A stretch of DNA of 64,000 nt from Arthrobacter sp. ISL-5 (lineage in GTDB: Bacteria > Actinomycetota > Actinomycetes > Actinomycetales > Micrococcaceae), in the NCBI RefSeq assembly GCF_018613835.1, contig NZ_JAGGPM010000024.1, positions 62,001-126,000 of the forward strand. The letters are read 5' to 3'. Positions 35,410 to 44,625 of the stretch are shown here, one piece after another (position 1 is the first letter of the stretch; every line of letters begins with the position of its first letter). The position numbers and the translations under genes were made by a program. The notes below the pieces were generated by a model that saw only the letters and a program-made list of their open reading frames with translations, was not told where the DNA came from and ran no database searches.

Positions 35410-36468
35410 TCAGGAAGCCTGCAGTTTTGCCCCGCACGACTCGCGGATTTGCAGCGACGGAAGCAGGGACTGGTGCGACACGGGGCCCGGAACGGCAGAG
35501 CCGTAGCCGATCCGGCGCATCAGTTGCTCCAATGCCCGGGAGCCCACTGCGTGCTTCGGCGGAGCGACGGCGGTGAGAGGGACGGGCGCCAACGCTGCGG
35601 TCACGTCGTCATAGGCGACGACGGCGATGTCCTCCGGTATCCGGAGTCCTCGCTGGAAGGCAAGGTCCACGAGCGCGGTCGCGGCCGTGTCGTTGTGAAC
35701 GAAGAATGCCTTCGTGCCCTCGGCACGGCTGCGGTCCAGGAGCTGTCCCAGTGCAACCGGAGCCGCGTCTTCGGATACGCGGCCCAGTTCCACGATCTCG
35801 GGCTGGTCCTTCAACTGAAGCTGGTCGCGCGCCCGGCGGCAGCCCAGCTCGAGCCAGTGGGACGTGGCGGTCTTGGCCAGGGCCACTGCAATGGACCGGT
35901 GGCCCAGGCCGTGGAGATGCCGCATCGCGAGAACTGCCCCGTAGCTGTGGTCCGTCCGGACATGATCCAGCTCGCGCTCCAGGTCCGGGCCGCCGAAGGC
36001 CCGCTCCATCAGGACGGCGGGAACGCCCAGCCCGTCCAGCCACGCAGCGGCAGCAGGATCTGCGTCACCTGCCGACGTGGCGAGGAGGAGGCCTTCCACC
36101 CCCAGATCGATCATCTGGCGGACCCGGTCCTGTTCGATCGCGCCATGGCCTGAGACACCCAGCACGAGCCGGACACCGAAGCTCTCCGCCGCCGATTCAG
36201 CCCCGCGGATCACCTCGCTGAAGTAATACACACTGCTGGGCACCATGATGCCCACCACTTTCTGGCCGTGACTGCCGGGCTGCTCCTGCCCGCGGCGCAC
36301 CGCGCCGCCGTGGATCCGGCTCAGCATTCCGGCCGAGTGCAGGTCGTTCAGGTCCCGCCGGACAGTAATCTCCGAGACATTGAGTTCCCGGGCCATGTCG
36401 GTGGCGCGGACGCGTCCGTAAAGTCGGAGGTGCTCAAGAATGAGCTGTTGACGGTCTCCTGCGAGCAT
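35410..36468 (-). CDS. DeoR-type HTH fused to LacI-like sugar-sensing domain
   Basis: 352 residues. Residues 1-55 are a DeoR winged helix (QLILEHLRLYGRVRATDMAR, ELNVSEITVRRDLNDL). Residues 70-350 are a periplasmic-binding-like sensor of the LacI type (VVGIMVPSSVYYFSEVIRGAE, VVAYDDVTAALAPVPLTAV). LacI proteins normally carry a different HTH, so this is a hybrid architecture known from several actinobacterial sugar regulators. It sits between the importer and DUF624 genes and probably controls both. Confidence 0.85.
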   Translation of the reverse strand: MLAGDRQQLILEHLRLYGRVRATDMARELNVSEITVRRDLNDLHSAGMLSRIHGGAVRRGQEQPGSHGQKVVGIMVPSSVYYFSEVIRGAESAAESFGVRLVLGVSGHGAIEQDRVRQMIDLGVEGLLLATSAGDADPAAAAWLDGLGVPAVLMERAFGGPDLERELDHVRTDHSYGAVLAMRHLHGLGHRSIAVALAKTATSHWLELGCRRARDQLQLKDQPEIVELGRVSEDAAPVALGQLLDRSRAEGTKAFFVHNDTAATALVDLAFQRGLRIPEDIAVVAYDDVTAALAPVPLTAVAPPKHAVGSRALEQLMRRIGYGSAVPGPVSHQSLLPSLQIRESCGAKLQAS

Positions 36469-36543
36469 CGTTTATTCCTTTCCGAACGCAGCGTTGTCAC
36501 CGTGGTTCCCTGCTGAACCCAGCGTCGTGACCGACATTGCAAA

Positions 36544-36569
36544 TTCGATCATATTCCGATCAAATGATC
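36544..36569. promoter_or_regulatory. Operator-like repeats between the hybrid regulator and DUF624 gene
   Basis: TTCGATCA at 36544-36551 and GATCAAATGATC at 36558-36569 give an inverted GATCA/TGATC pair in an AT-rich segment of the divergent promoter region. TTCGAYCA recurs at 35393-35400. Confidence 0.4.
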
Positions 36570-36613
36570 CTACGTGCAGGATCAGGTCACGACTATCGAC
36601 ACGAGGGACGCCC

Positions 36614-37270
36614 ATGCAGCCGAAGAAGACCGTTTCACGCTCGGCCCGGCTGCTGGGCCAGTTCGAGGTAGCCGGGGAGGTCCTGCTTCTTCAGCTGATG
36701 TTCGTGGTGGCCTCACTACCCGTGATAACGATGCTTCCCGCCGCCCTGGCGCTCCAGCGTTCCCTTGGCGATGTCTTCCTGGAAGGCAGGCCGCGGCCGG
36801 GGCGGATCTACTGGCAAAACCTCAGATGGGCCGTGGCGCGAAGCTGGAAGGTGGCCCTCCTGCTCCCGCTGTTCACCGTTCTTGCAGCTGCTTCACTCCT
36901 TTTTTGGCTCGCCGCAGGCGGCCCGGTGGGAACGGTGGCGCTGAGCATCCTGGTGCCGCTATACGGAGTGGTGGTGGCCGGCTACATCGCCGTCCTCGCA
37001 GCCGTTCTCCAAACCACAGGCGCCTTGAAAACAAAGGCCTTCGGCAGCAACGACGGACCCCGGGTGTGGCTGCAGAGTGCCTTGTCCCTGGCCCCGGGCA
37101 GGGCCTTACCCCTAGCCGTGTCCGTCGTCGTGATGGCTACCTGGCTGCTGCTGCTGGCCAAGCTCCCAACGCTGGTGCTGGTCGGAACCGGACTGGTACC
37201 GGCCGGGCTGGCCTGGTGGGTCGCCGCCCCTTGGGTGCAAAACCGGCGCGCAGAACTCGCCGCCAGCTAA
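36614..37270 (+). CDS. DUF624 (YesL-like) membrane protein
   Basis: 218 residues from ATG 36614. Five or six hydrophobic segments with the DUF624 pattern: LPVITMLPAALALQRSLGD near residue 40, then PRPGRIYWQNLRWAVARSWK. YesL-family proteins accompany carbohydrate ABC importers, including pectin and glycosaminoglycan systems, but their function is not established. The position divergent from the hybrid regulator of a sugar importer fits this association. Confidence 0.82.
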   Translation: MQPKKTVSRSARLLGQFEVAGEVLLLQLMFVVASLPVITMLPAALALQRSLGDVFLEGRPRPGRIYWQNLRWAVARSWKVALLLPLFTVLAAASLLFWLAAGGPVGTVALSILVPLYGVVVAGYIAVLAAVLQTTGALKTKAFGSNDGPRVWLQSALSLAPGRALPLAVSVVVMATWLLLLAKLPTLVLVGTGLVPAGLAWWVAAPWVQNRRAELAAS

Positions 37271-37274
37271 CCCA

Positions 37275-37472
37275 CTACGAATGCCCCTGCAGTGGCGAGA
37301 AGGCCTCGGTCAGCGCATCCCTTACCGCGCGAACGCTTTCCTTTTCGAGCTCCGAGGAGCACGCGATCGCCACGATGCTGCGGTACGAGCTGCCTGGAAG
37401 TGCAGCTGTGGGGCTGTCTGTGGGCCGCAGTCCCATCTGAGGCTCTGGCGCCCGCGTGGATACAGCCCGCAA
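37275..37472 (-). pseudogene. Remnant of a regulator C-terminus (LysR-like)
   Basis: A 65-codon open stretch whose last ~40 codons (LPGSSYRSIVAIACSSELEK, ESVRAVRDALTEAF) have the look of a LysR C-terminal end: a strand plus a final helix with VRDAL. No DNA-binding half precedes it; the dehydrogenase gene begins 18 bp away. It is probably the 3' stub of a regulator once divergent from that gene. Confidence 0.35.
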
Positions 37473-37490
37473 GCTGGTTAGGAACTACTA

Positions 37491-38690
37491 ATGCTTCGAG
37501 ACAGGGATGGATCTAAAGTGACTGACGGCGTATTTGGACTGATAGACGAGTGGGGCCCGGAAAAGATCGTTGTCGTCTCCGACCGAAAGTCGGGCATGCG
37601 CGGCGTCCTGGTCCTGGACAACACCGCACGGGGAACAGGCAAAGGCGGAACCCGGATGAGCCCCAGCCTCACGGTCCAGGAAGTGGCACGCCTTGCCAGG
37701 ACCATGACCTGGAAGTGGGCCGCCGTCGATCTCTTCCACGGCGGCGCCAAAGCGGGCATCCTGGGGGACCCTAACGACCCGAACAAGGAAGCGATACTGC
37801 GCGCCTTCGCCCGTGCCCTGTCCAACGAGGTCCCTTCCGAGTACGTCTTCGGGCTCGACATGGGCCTCGCCGAGGAGGACGCGGCAATATTTCTCGACGA
37901 ACTTGGGGACCGCGGCGCATCGATGGGCCTTCCGCGGGCACTTGGCGGACTCCCCTACGACCAGCTAGGCGTCACAGGTTACGGCGTCGCGGAAGCCGCG
38001 GAAGCGGCAGCCCAAAACCGGAACATCGCACTTAAGGGATCGCGGGCTTCCATCCAGGGATTCGGCGCAGTGGGTCAGGCCGCAGCCGTGCGCCTCGTGG
38101 AGCTGGGAGCCGCTGTCGTGGCAGTCTCGACGGCGGCCGGCGCGGTGCATGACCCCAACGGTCTCGACGTCGACAAGCTCGTAAAACTTCACGCAGGGGC
38201 GGGGGACGCCTGCGTACGTCATTACGGATCGGTGCTGCCCGCTGACACCGCACTGACCGTCGACGCCGACATCCTGATCCCCGCCGCTTGCGAAGACACC
38301 GTCAACGACGTCATCGCTGCCTCAACAAACGTGAAACTCGTGATCGAGGGGGCCAACCTCCCTACGTCCCCCAACTCCCGCAGGATTCTCCACGAACGGG
38401 GCATCGCCGTCGTCCCCGACTTCATCGCCAATGCCGGCGGCATGGTGGCAGCAGCCCACTCCATGGCGGCCAGGTACTCCCCTTTCGTGCTGGAACCGGC
38501 GGACATCTTCACCATGATCTCCACGAAACTGAGGGCCAACACCACCGCGGTTTTGGACGAAAGCAACCGTGCCGGCCTGACGCCGCACCAAGCCGCATAC
38601 GCCCTGGCGCAAAAACGCGTCCTGGAAGCCATGCAGCTGCGCCGACAGGTTCCGAAGACTGCCACCGACACGATCGATGTCCTGGTCTAA
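37491..38690 (+). CDS. Glu/Leu/Phe/Val dehydrogenase family protein
   Basis: 399 residues. The N-terminal catalytic domain has the Lys-containing GKGGTRMSPSLT and MTWKWAAVDLFHGGAKAGI; the NAD domain has IQGFGAVGQAAAVRL near residue 190. It deaminates an amino acid to a 2-oxoacid (or the reverse). The substrate class (Glu versus branched or aromatic) cannot be settled by eye. The N-terminus MLRDRDGSK may be extended; a GTG at 37518 is an alternative start. Confidence 0.85.
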   Translation: MLRDRDGSKVTDGVFGLIDEWGPEKIVVVSDRKSGMRGVLVLDNTARGTGKGGTRMSPSLTVQEVARLARTMTWKWAAVDLFHGGAKAGILGDPNDPNKEAILRAFARALSNEVPSEYVFGLDMGLAEEDAAIFLDELGDRGASMGLPRALGGLPYDQLGVTGYGVAEAAEAAAQNRNIALKGSRASIQGFGAVGQAAAVRLVELGAAVVAVSTAAGAVHDPNGLDVDKLVKLHAGAGDACVRHYGSVLPADTALTVDADILIPAACEDTVNDVIAASTNVKLVIEGANLPTSPNSRRILHERGIAVVPDFIANAGGMVAAAHSMAARYSPFVLEPADIFTMISTKLRANTTAVLDESNRAGLTPHQAAYALAQKRVLEAMQLRRQVPKTATDTIDVLV

Positions 38691-38810
38691 TAGGACGGGA
38701 CGTAGTTAGGCGTTGCTTCGCTGTCCGGCTCAACGTTCCCGTCAGGTGCTGAGGTGTTCATTGAGGATTGAGTCTTGGTCTTCCTGCCGTGCGACCTTCC
38801 GGTCTGCCAT

Positions 38811-38865
38811 CCTAGGATTCTTAAACCCCTAAAACTGGGGCCGGTTCACGAAATCCTAGGCTTTT
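38811..38865 (+). terminator. Nested palindrome after the dehydrogenase gene
   Basis: Outer perfect 9-bp arms CCTAGGATT/AATCCTAGG (38811-38819 and 38852-38860) enclose an inner CCCC-N7-GGGG stem; the right arm is followed by CTTTTT. The T-run fits an intrinsic terminator on the plus strand, while the cruciform-like layout is more than a terminator needs. Confidence 0.5.
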
Positions 38866-39022
38866 TACAAGTTGTTCAGTCGAACATGTGCCGATAGGGA
38901 GTGCACGCAAGTTGCCAGGACCGCAGCAGCGTTCGGGACTGGCATAGGCAAACAACTCTAATGAGTGGGGAGGCTAGTGACCAACCCTATACAGGCCGAC
39001 GTTCAACTCCCGGGGAGAAACG

Positions 39023-40910
39023 ATGCTGGGCTATACATTTTTTCACCTGGGCGGTCGTGGTAGAGGTCGCAGGACTTCCTGGCTTGGCGTGAGGCGGGGA
39101 GGTCGTCGCCCGGCTGGTCTCCGTCTTCGCGGGTCGCGGAATCTGCGGCTCCATGCACTGCTGACAGCGCTGCTGCTTGCGCTGGGTGTTCTGGTGGTGC
39201 CGGTTACGGCGTCGGCTGCTGAGGGTGATGTTGGGGTTGAGGGTCCGTCGCATACGGGGACGGGGACGCCGACGGGTACGAAGCGGGCCACGAGTGCGTT
39301 GTGGTTCAACGACGGGGCCTGGTGGGGGAACCTGTGGGACACTGCCAGCTCGGATTTTCATATCTTCCGGTTCAATGCCGCGACGAGTTCGTGGGTCGAT
39401 ACGGGTGTGGTGACCGACCCGCGGGCGAGCACTCATCATGACGTGTTGTGGGACGGGACGACGTTGTATGTGGCGAGCTATCGGTTCGTCAACGACGGTC
39501 TGCCGGCTGAGCCGAACTTCCCGACGACGATGCGGCGTTTCAGCTACGACTCGAGTAACAAGACGTACTCGCTGCAGAGTTCTACAAACATCAACAACTA
39601 CCGCGTTGAGACCCTGACCATCGATAAGGACTCCACTGGCCGGGTGTGGGCCACGTGGCAGCAGGGGAACCGGATCTATCTGAACGTCACGGGCACGGAT
39701 GGCAAGACGTGGGGGACGCCGTTCCCGCTTCCTGCGTCGTTGAGCAACGTGTCTGTGGACGACACGGCGGCTGTGATCGCGTTCGGACCCGGCAAGATCG
39801 GTGTGATGTGGAGCCGGCAGCTCGGTGACTCCACCGACGGCATGTACTGGAGCTACCACGACGACGGCGTTTCGAACACCGACTGGACCGCTCCTGTGGC
39901 GGCGGTGTCGGGGCAGCGCAGCGGTGATGACCACATGAACTTGAAGTGGCTGGACTCCTCGGGTGGTCGGGTTTTCGCCGCTGTTAAGACGTCGTTCACC
40001 TCGGCGTCTCAGCCGCTGATCCAGCTGTTGGCATTGAGTGGCACGACGTGGTCGGCGCACACGATCGCCACTGTGTCGGAGTGCCCGAACCGGGTGATCG
40101 TCCTGATTGATGAGAGCACGCAGAGGCTGCGTACCTTCGCTAGCTATCCGAAGCCCAGTGGCACGACGAACGCTGGTGCCTGCACTAGCTCGGGGGGTGC
40201 GATCTACGAGAAGTCCTCGCCGCTGGACAACATCAGCTTCACCACCGCGAAGACGGCTCGTATCGTCGACGCCGACCAGTATGTCCACAACGTGACGTCG
40301 ACGAAGCAGAACCTCAACAGTGCGGCGCGGGGCACGGCCAACAGCGGTCTGCTGGTGCTCGCCGATGTGAACGCCACAAGCCGGTACTGGCACTTTTACG
40401 ACCCCAGCGGGGGCGGCGGTGGTGGTGGTGATACGACGGCTCCGATTTTGCCGGTACGTCTCCTCCGATGGTGACGGGTACGTCTCCGGCTCCTGGTGCG
40501 ACTGATGTGGCGGTAACGGTGTGGTTCTCGGAGGCGATGGATGCGTCGACGGTCACGTCGGACACGTTTACGTTGAAGGCGGGACGACGACGGTGCCGGC
40601 CGCTGTGACGGCCTGTACCTCACCATGGCCGACTTCGACCAGGACGGGGCGCCGGACCTCCTGTCCAAACGCACCGACGGCAGCATGGTGCTGTACCGCT
40701 CCACGGGGGCCGGCGGCTTCGTCTCCGAAGCCAGGCGCACGGTGGGCACCGGGTGGAACAGCATCAACAGCATCACAAGGGTGGCCGGATTCACGGTAGG
40801 AAGCTCCGGGCTCATGAGCCGGCTCAGCGACGGCCGGCTGGCCCACTACCCCTTCAGCAAGGGCGACTGGGGTGCCCGGACCATCGTCGGCACGGGCTGG
40901 AGCCCTACAA
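39023..40910 (+). pseudogene. Frameshifted secreted multidomain protein (Big_5-type domain plus FG-GAP-type repeats)
   Basis: The first frame (39023-40474) begins with a basic N-region and hydrophobic LLTALLLALGVLVVPVTASA signal peptide, then a Trp/Asp-rich beta-propeller-like domain and a poly-Gly linker followed by DTTAP. A Big_5 Ig-like segment (GTSPAPGATDVAVTVWFSEAMD) continues in another frame, and TTTVPAAVT in a third. From 40625 an FG-GAP-like repeat follows (MADFDQDGAPDLLSKRTDGSMVL), ending near 40910. At least two frame changes and an internal loss make a full protein impossible. Third-position use (many G/T endings) differs from neighbours, suggesting transfer. Confidence 0.7.
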
Positions 40911-41301
40911 CATCTTCCGGTAGGACCGGCACGAGCCCCGGAGCCATTCCTCCAGGGCCCGCGGTGGTGGGAATTGGAGCAGTGCTAACTCCGGTCAACT
41001 GCTCCGGTCTCTCCGGCCTGCCGGGCGCAGTTGGCGACGCCAGCTCGCTGCTGTCACCCGCCTCCTGGAGGAGGGCAAGGACATCGCGACGCAGCTGGCT
41101 GCCGACCACACAACCGAACAGGCCACCGCGGCGCCAGGCACAGCCAAGTGCCGATCCGAAGCTCAATCTGTTGACAGCGTCAACACCCTCTTCCTGACCC
41201 ATTTTGAGCAGCTCAAAGCGACTGCCGCGCTCCCCAGACAGGGGCGCGGCAACTCTGTGTCCGAACTCGAAGTAGCCGGCGTCCGGGCGTACCCTGCATT
41301 C
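40911..41301 (+). other. Degraded coding remnant, no recognised gene
   Basis: One frame stays open from about 41010 through 41301 and into the next gene, with a helical, charged stretch (TRLLEEGKDIATQLAADHT). There is no start codon or RBS of its own, and I recognise no family. It is probably the 3' remnant of another gene joined to the secreted-protein pseudogene. Confidence 0.35.
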
Positions 41302-41595
41302 ATGGACAAAACATTCAAGATCGAACTGGTGAATGACAACGAGTACGCCGTGCGGTCGGAAGCAGAAGGGCAGACGGTGGAGTCCGTTTTCCGAACCGAT
41401 CCCGATTACCTTGAAAGCATTGGGCTAGCCGGGGCCGAGGGGAAACGGGTTGTCGAGGAAACTGCCCGCTTCCTCGCCGAGCACCAACCAGTGATCGACT
41501 TCCCTTCCATGGTCGATCTTGAAGACATCGCTGCCGCTTATGAAGATTATCCCCAGCAATTACGGACTCGCCTTGGAAAGAGCAGTCAGGCTTGA
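41302..41595 (+). CDS. Small acidic hypothetical protein
   Basis: 97 residues from ATG 41302 (GTG 41257 is possible). Acidic, no membrane segment or signal; it begins MDKTFKIELVNDNEYAV and has an RVVEETARFLAEHQP helix. I do not recognise a family. A factor-independent terminator follows at 41682, some 87 bp downstream, which supports real transcription. Confidence 0.5.
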   Translation: MDKTFKIELVNDNEYAVRSEAEGQTVESVFRTDPDYLESIGLAGAEGKRVVEETARFLAEHQPVIDFPSMVDLEDIAAAYEDYPQQLRTRLGKSSQA

Positions 41596-41681
41596 GAAGT
41601 TCCCTGCGCATCTGCAGCCGCTAGGCAAGCGGGTCGCATTCGGCCAGGAACTTTCAGCACCGAAGAGATCAGGGCGATGTC

Positions 41682-41716
41682 CTGCCCGTCCGATACGAGT
41701 CGGACAGGCTTCTTTA
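41682..41716 (+). terminator. Intrinsic terminator downstream of the small hypothetical gene
   Basis: A stem of about 10 bp (GCCCGTCCGA / TCGGACAGGC, one mismatch) with a 6-nt loop, followed by TTCTTTAC. 41717-42051 holds no supported gene. Confidence 0.6.
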
Positions 41717-42051
41717 CGGTTACGGTCATCGACTGAGCGTCGGATCGGCAGGCGTGGCCACTCCAATCGCACAGTAGCTGCCGGGTCGCCCCGATGGCCG
41801 TGATTACGACTGGCTGGCGCTCAGAAGCTGAGGGCCTGCAGCTTGGCGGCCCCAGAGTATTTCCAGGCGGTGTCGGCTGCACCTATGCGGGTCGCTGCGG
41901 GGACGGCGCTGGACCGGTAGAGCTGCTGGGTGAATCTCTTTTCACGAAAGCGTGCAGGTTGGGCTTGGTCGCGGAGACGCGTTTGGCACGTGGGCTTACT
42001 GGTCCGCTGCACGGCTAAAACCACGCACTTACCGCCGAATCTGGCCGTTAC

Positions 42052-42094
42052 TTGTTAAGCAGGTGACGATCTTTGCATTAGGAATCGTCACCTG
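42052..42094 (+). promoter_or_regulatory. Promoter and perfect inverted-repeat operator of the CGNR regulator gene
   Basis: CAGGTGACGAT (42060-42070) and ATCGTCACCTG (42084-42094) form an 11-bp perfect inverted repeat, with GGTGACG-N17-CGTCACC as core. A -35-like TTGTTA (42052) and -10-like GCATTA (42075), spaced 17 bp, place the repeat across the promoter, as expected for autorepression. A matching arrangement occurs at 44632-44662. Confidence 0.65.
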
Positions 42095-42107
42095 TCAAAC
42101 TGGTGAT

Positions 42108-42671
42108 ATGAAACATTCGTTTGTGTGCGGCAATCCGGCCCTCGACTTCGCCGCAACGGTGCGCTCACGACTCGAAACGCCGCTGGAGATGTTTTCCTCG
42201 CCTGAGAGCCTCAATTCCTGGTTCCGTGAATCCGGGATCGTCGACGGGGACACGAACTGCGAACCGGCCGATCTTGAGCAGGCCCTCGTGATCCGAGAGG
42301 CTATCTACTCCCTCGTTCACGCCAAAGTAGCCGGGGATGGCTACGACGGGGACGCCCTCTCGATCGTGAACGATACCGCCCGCACACCGCCTGTCACCCC
42401 CCAGCTCACGCCGAACGGGCGAGTAACGGAAGCAACCCCAATGGAGGCGCTGTCAACTGTGGCACGACATGCCATCGAGGTCCTCAGCGGATCCGATGCG
42501 CCGCTGCTCAAGGAGTGCGCGAACCACGAGTGCACGCGGGTCTACATCGATCGGTCCCGGGGGGCGCGTCGGGAGTGGTGCGCCATGGATCCCTGCGGCA
42601 ACAAGATGAAAGCGGCCGCATACCGCGCCCGCAAGAGGGAAGACAAGCTCGCCTCGGCGACCGCGAAGTAA
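42108..42671 (+). CDS. CGNR zinc-finger (ABATE-domain) transcriptional regulator
   Basis: 187 residues. The N-terminal ABATE stress-sensor-like domain spans about residues 1-130; the C-terminal zinc finger has CANHECTRVYIDRS and the name-giving CGNKMKAAAYRAR, with Cys pairs C(x)4C-type spacing near residues 140-165. CGNR proteins are proposed ligand-responsive regulators. The flanking operator and the identical site before the small gene at 44782 suggest it controls itself and that operon. Confidence 0.85.
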   Translation: MKHSFVCGNPALDFAATVRSRLETPLEMFSSPESLNSWFRESGIVDGDTNCEPADLEQALVIREAIYSLVHAKVAGDGYDGDALSIVNDTARTPPVTPQLTPNGRVTEATPMEALSTVARHAIEVLSGSDAPLLKECANHECTRVYIDRSRGARREWCAMDPCGNKMKAAAYRARKREDKLASATAK

Positions 42672-42698
42672 CCCGCCGCGCCTCCCCTTCACGCTCAG

Positions 42699-43928
42699 TC
42701 ACCCCCGCTGGCGGCGGAACTGTGCCACGAGGCCGAGCAGTGCGAGGACGACAGTCGCGCCTCCATATCCGACAACCGTCGGTATGAGACCAAGTGGACC
42801 GGCGAGCTGGCCAGCGATGATGACTGGCAGGCCGAAGGCGATGTAGGCGACAACGTATATTGTGGCGACGATGCCTGCCCTCTGCTGGGGGCCGGCCAGC
42901 GGCATGATCAGGCGCAGTGATCCGGAAAAGGCCGCGCCGAAGCCGATGCCCGTGATGACCAGGCCAGCGATCATGAGTGCCAGGCTTCCAGCGAGCACTC
43001 CGGTCACGACGCCGATGGTCCCGGCGATGGACGCGTAGATGCCAAGAGTCACTCCGCGCCGGGGGCTAAGCCGTCCTAAGGCGACAGCCACGACGGCGGC
43101 AGTTGCCGGCGCAATGAAACCGCTGAGGCCGTTGACCAGGCCGCTGTTCAGGTGGAAGACGTTGCGTACGATTGTCGGCGCGAGTCCAAGGGAAAGACCT
43201 GCGAGCATCCAGATTGTGGCTATCACGGGGGCGGCCGCGGCGAATTCTTTTCGGGCAGCCAGCGGCACAGAGGCGCGCGGGATCAGGGAACGTATTGCTC
43301 CGGGCGTACGGATCACACTCTCGGGAGAGAGCCCGACGACGAGGATTCCCAGGATGGTCACGATCGTGAGGACGGTAAAAATGATCGTGTTTGCCTCGGG
43401 CGTGAACTGAATGGCGAACCCCGCAAGCAATGCGCCGGCGGCGAGCCCGCCGGTCATGCCGACGCTGCCAAGAATGCTGCCCAATTTCTTTCGGTTCGGC
43501 GGGGCGAGTTCGGCCAGAGCAGCTGTGAATGCACTGGTGGCAGCCCCTGTGGCGAGTCCCTGCACGACTCGTGCGGCGATCACCCACCCAATGTCGGGCG
43601 CTACCAGGAACATGAGAGTCGAAACGAGCTGAACAAGGAGCGCTCCGAGCAGCACGGGTCGCCGCCCGACATGGTCAGAGAGTGAACCGACTGTCAGGAG
43701 GGCCGCGAGGAAGCCGACCGCGTAGACGGCGAACGCCAGAGTCAGTACCGCGGCGGGAAATTCCCACCGCTCTCGGTAGAAAGCGAGCAGTGGCGTCGGC
43801 GCACCCGCCGCCAGGTACAGACTGATGAAGGTGACGGCGCTCCCCGCGAAAGCCAACTTGGCAGGAAGCCTGGGGCGACTGCGCGCAGGCGACGTACGGG
43901 GGTCGACGGATGTTTGAGTGGATGACAT
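42699..43928 (-). CDS. MFS transporter (drug-efflux-like)
   Basis: 409 residues from ATG 43928, 12 predicted membrane segments. It has an MFS loop motif LSDHVGRRPVLL near residue 80 and an antiporter-like VVQGLATGAATSAFTAALAELAPPNRKK region. Efflux of a small organic toxin is plausible, and regulation by the adjacent HxlR (44024-44521, same strand, 95 bp upstream) is likely. Longer in-frame starts exist upstream but would run into the spacer. Confidence 0.85.
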   Translation of the reverse strand: MSSTQTSVDPRTSPARSRPRLPAKLAFAGSAVTFISLYLAAGAPTPLLAFYRERWEFPAAVLTLAFAVYAVGFLAALLTVGSLSDHVGRRPVLLGALLVQLVSTLMFLVAPDIGWVIAARVVQGLATGAATSAFTAALAELAPPNRKKLGSILGSVGMTGGLAAGALLAGFAIQFTPEANTIIFTVLTIVTILGILVVGLSPESVIRTPGAIRSLIPRASVPLAARKEFAAAAPVIATIWMLAGLSLGLAPTIVRNVFHLNSGLVNGLSGFIAPATAAVVAVALGRLSPRRGVTLGIYASIAGTIGVVTGVLAGSLALMIAGLVITGIGFGAAFSGSLRLIMPLAGPQQRAGIVATIYVVAYIAFGLPVIIAGQLAGPLGLIPTVVGYGGATVVLALLGLVAQFRRQRG

Positions 43929-44023
43929 GTGGGGTTCCTGTTCAGCCGGCCAAAGCGACGGCGGCCTGTCGGCGGTTTGTTCGTTGTGGTCCGGCGCCCC
44001 GGAGGCAGCGCGGCGCTGATTGA

Positions 44024-44521
44024 TCAGACGTGCCCCTGCTCGATCCAGTTGCCGTTTGCGGCAATTTCGAGATCGTCGATCCCGAGCTGCGCATCGGATT
44101 CGGTATGCGGTCCGATAACGACGGGAATGTCCGTTCCGCGCTTCACGAGCCGCAACGGGCCGCCGTCGTCGGACTGCAAATACCGGTTGCCCCACTGCAT
44201 AAGCGCGAACACCGCCGGCATGAGATCTGCACCCTTCGGCGTCAGCACATACTCATAGCGCCTCCGCTTGCCCTCTTCCTGGTACGGACGCTTTTCGCAG
44301 AGGCCAATATCCGTAAGTTGCTTGAGCCGGGCCGAAACTATGGCATCGGTACCTTTTGTCCGTCGCACGAAGTCGTCGAATCGGGTGGTGCCGTAGAGGG
44401 CCTCCCGCAGAATGAGCATCGAGGACCGGGTCCCGATGACTTCCATGGTCATGGCGATGGAGCAATTCTCCGCGCGCCAGGCGCCCCGATCCTCGAGCGC
44501 GCCATTGAGTTTGACTGACAT
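44024..44521 (-). CDS. HxlR family transcriptional regulator
   Basis: 165 residues. The winged-helix HxlR signature has WRAENCSIAMTMEVIGTRSSMLILREAL with the redox-type Cys near residue 20, then GTTRFDDFVRRTKG and an LTPKGADLMPAVFALMQWG wing/helix. The family often senses aldehydes, quinones or electrophiles. It shares strand and operon with the MFS gene and has an operator-like repeat upstream (44550-44575). Confidence 0.88.
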   Translation of the reverse strand: MSVKLNGALEDRGAWRAENCSIAMTMEVIGTRSSMLILREALYGTTRFDDFVRRTKGTDAIVSARLKQLTDIGLCEKRPYQEEGKRRRYEYVLTPKGADLMPAVFALMQWGNRYLQSDDGGPLRLVKRGTDIPVVIGPHTESDAQLGIDDLEIAANGNWIEQGHV

Positions 44522-44549
44522 TGACCGACCTGCCTGACTTGCGTTTGTA

Positions 44550-44575
44550 GTAGTTAGAGCCTAAAAGCTGACTAC
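44550..44575. promoter_or_regulatory. Inverted repeat in the HxlR promoter
   Basis: GTAGTTAG-N10-CTGACTAC, 8-bp arms with one mismatch, 29 bp upstream of the HxlR start. Probably an autoregulatory HxlR site. Confidence 0.45.
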
Positions 44576-44625
44576 CAAAATGTCAAGTTAGAGCACTGAG
44601 GGAGCGTTGGGTACAAGTCACCGCC

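Noticed and set aside
38987..40393. Long arginine-rich open frame opposite the secreted-protein pseudogene
   Set aside because: It is the antisense shadow of a Gly/Thr/Ser-rich coding frame; it lacks any RBS, domain or structured composition, and the plus-strand frame carries a signal peptide and recognisable domains.
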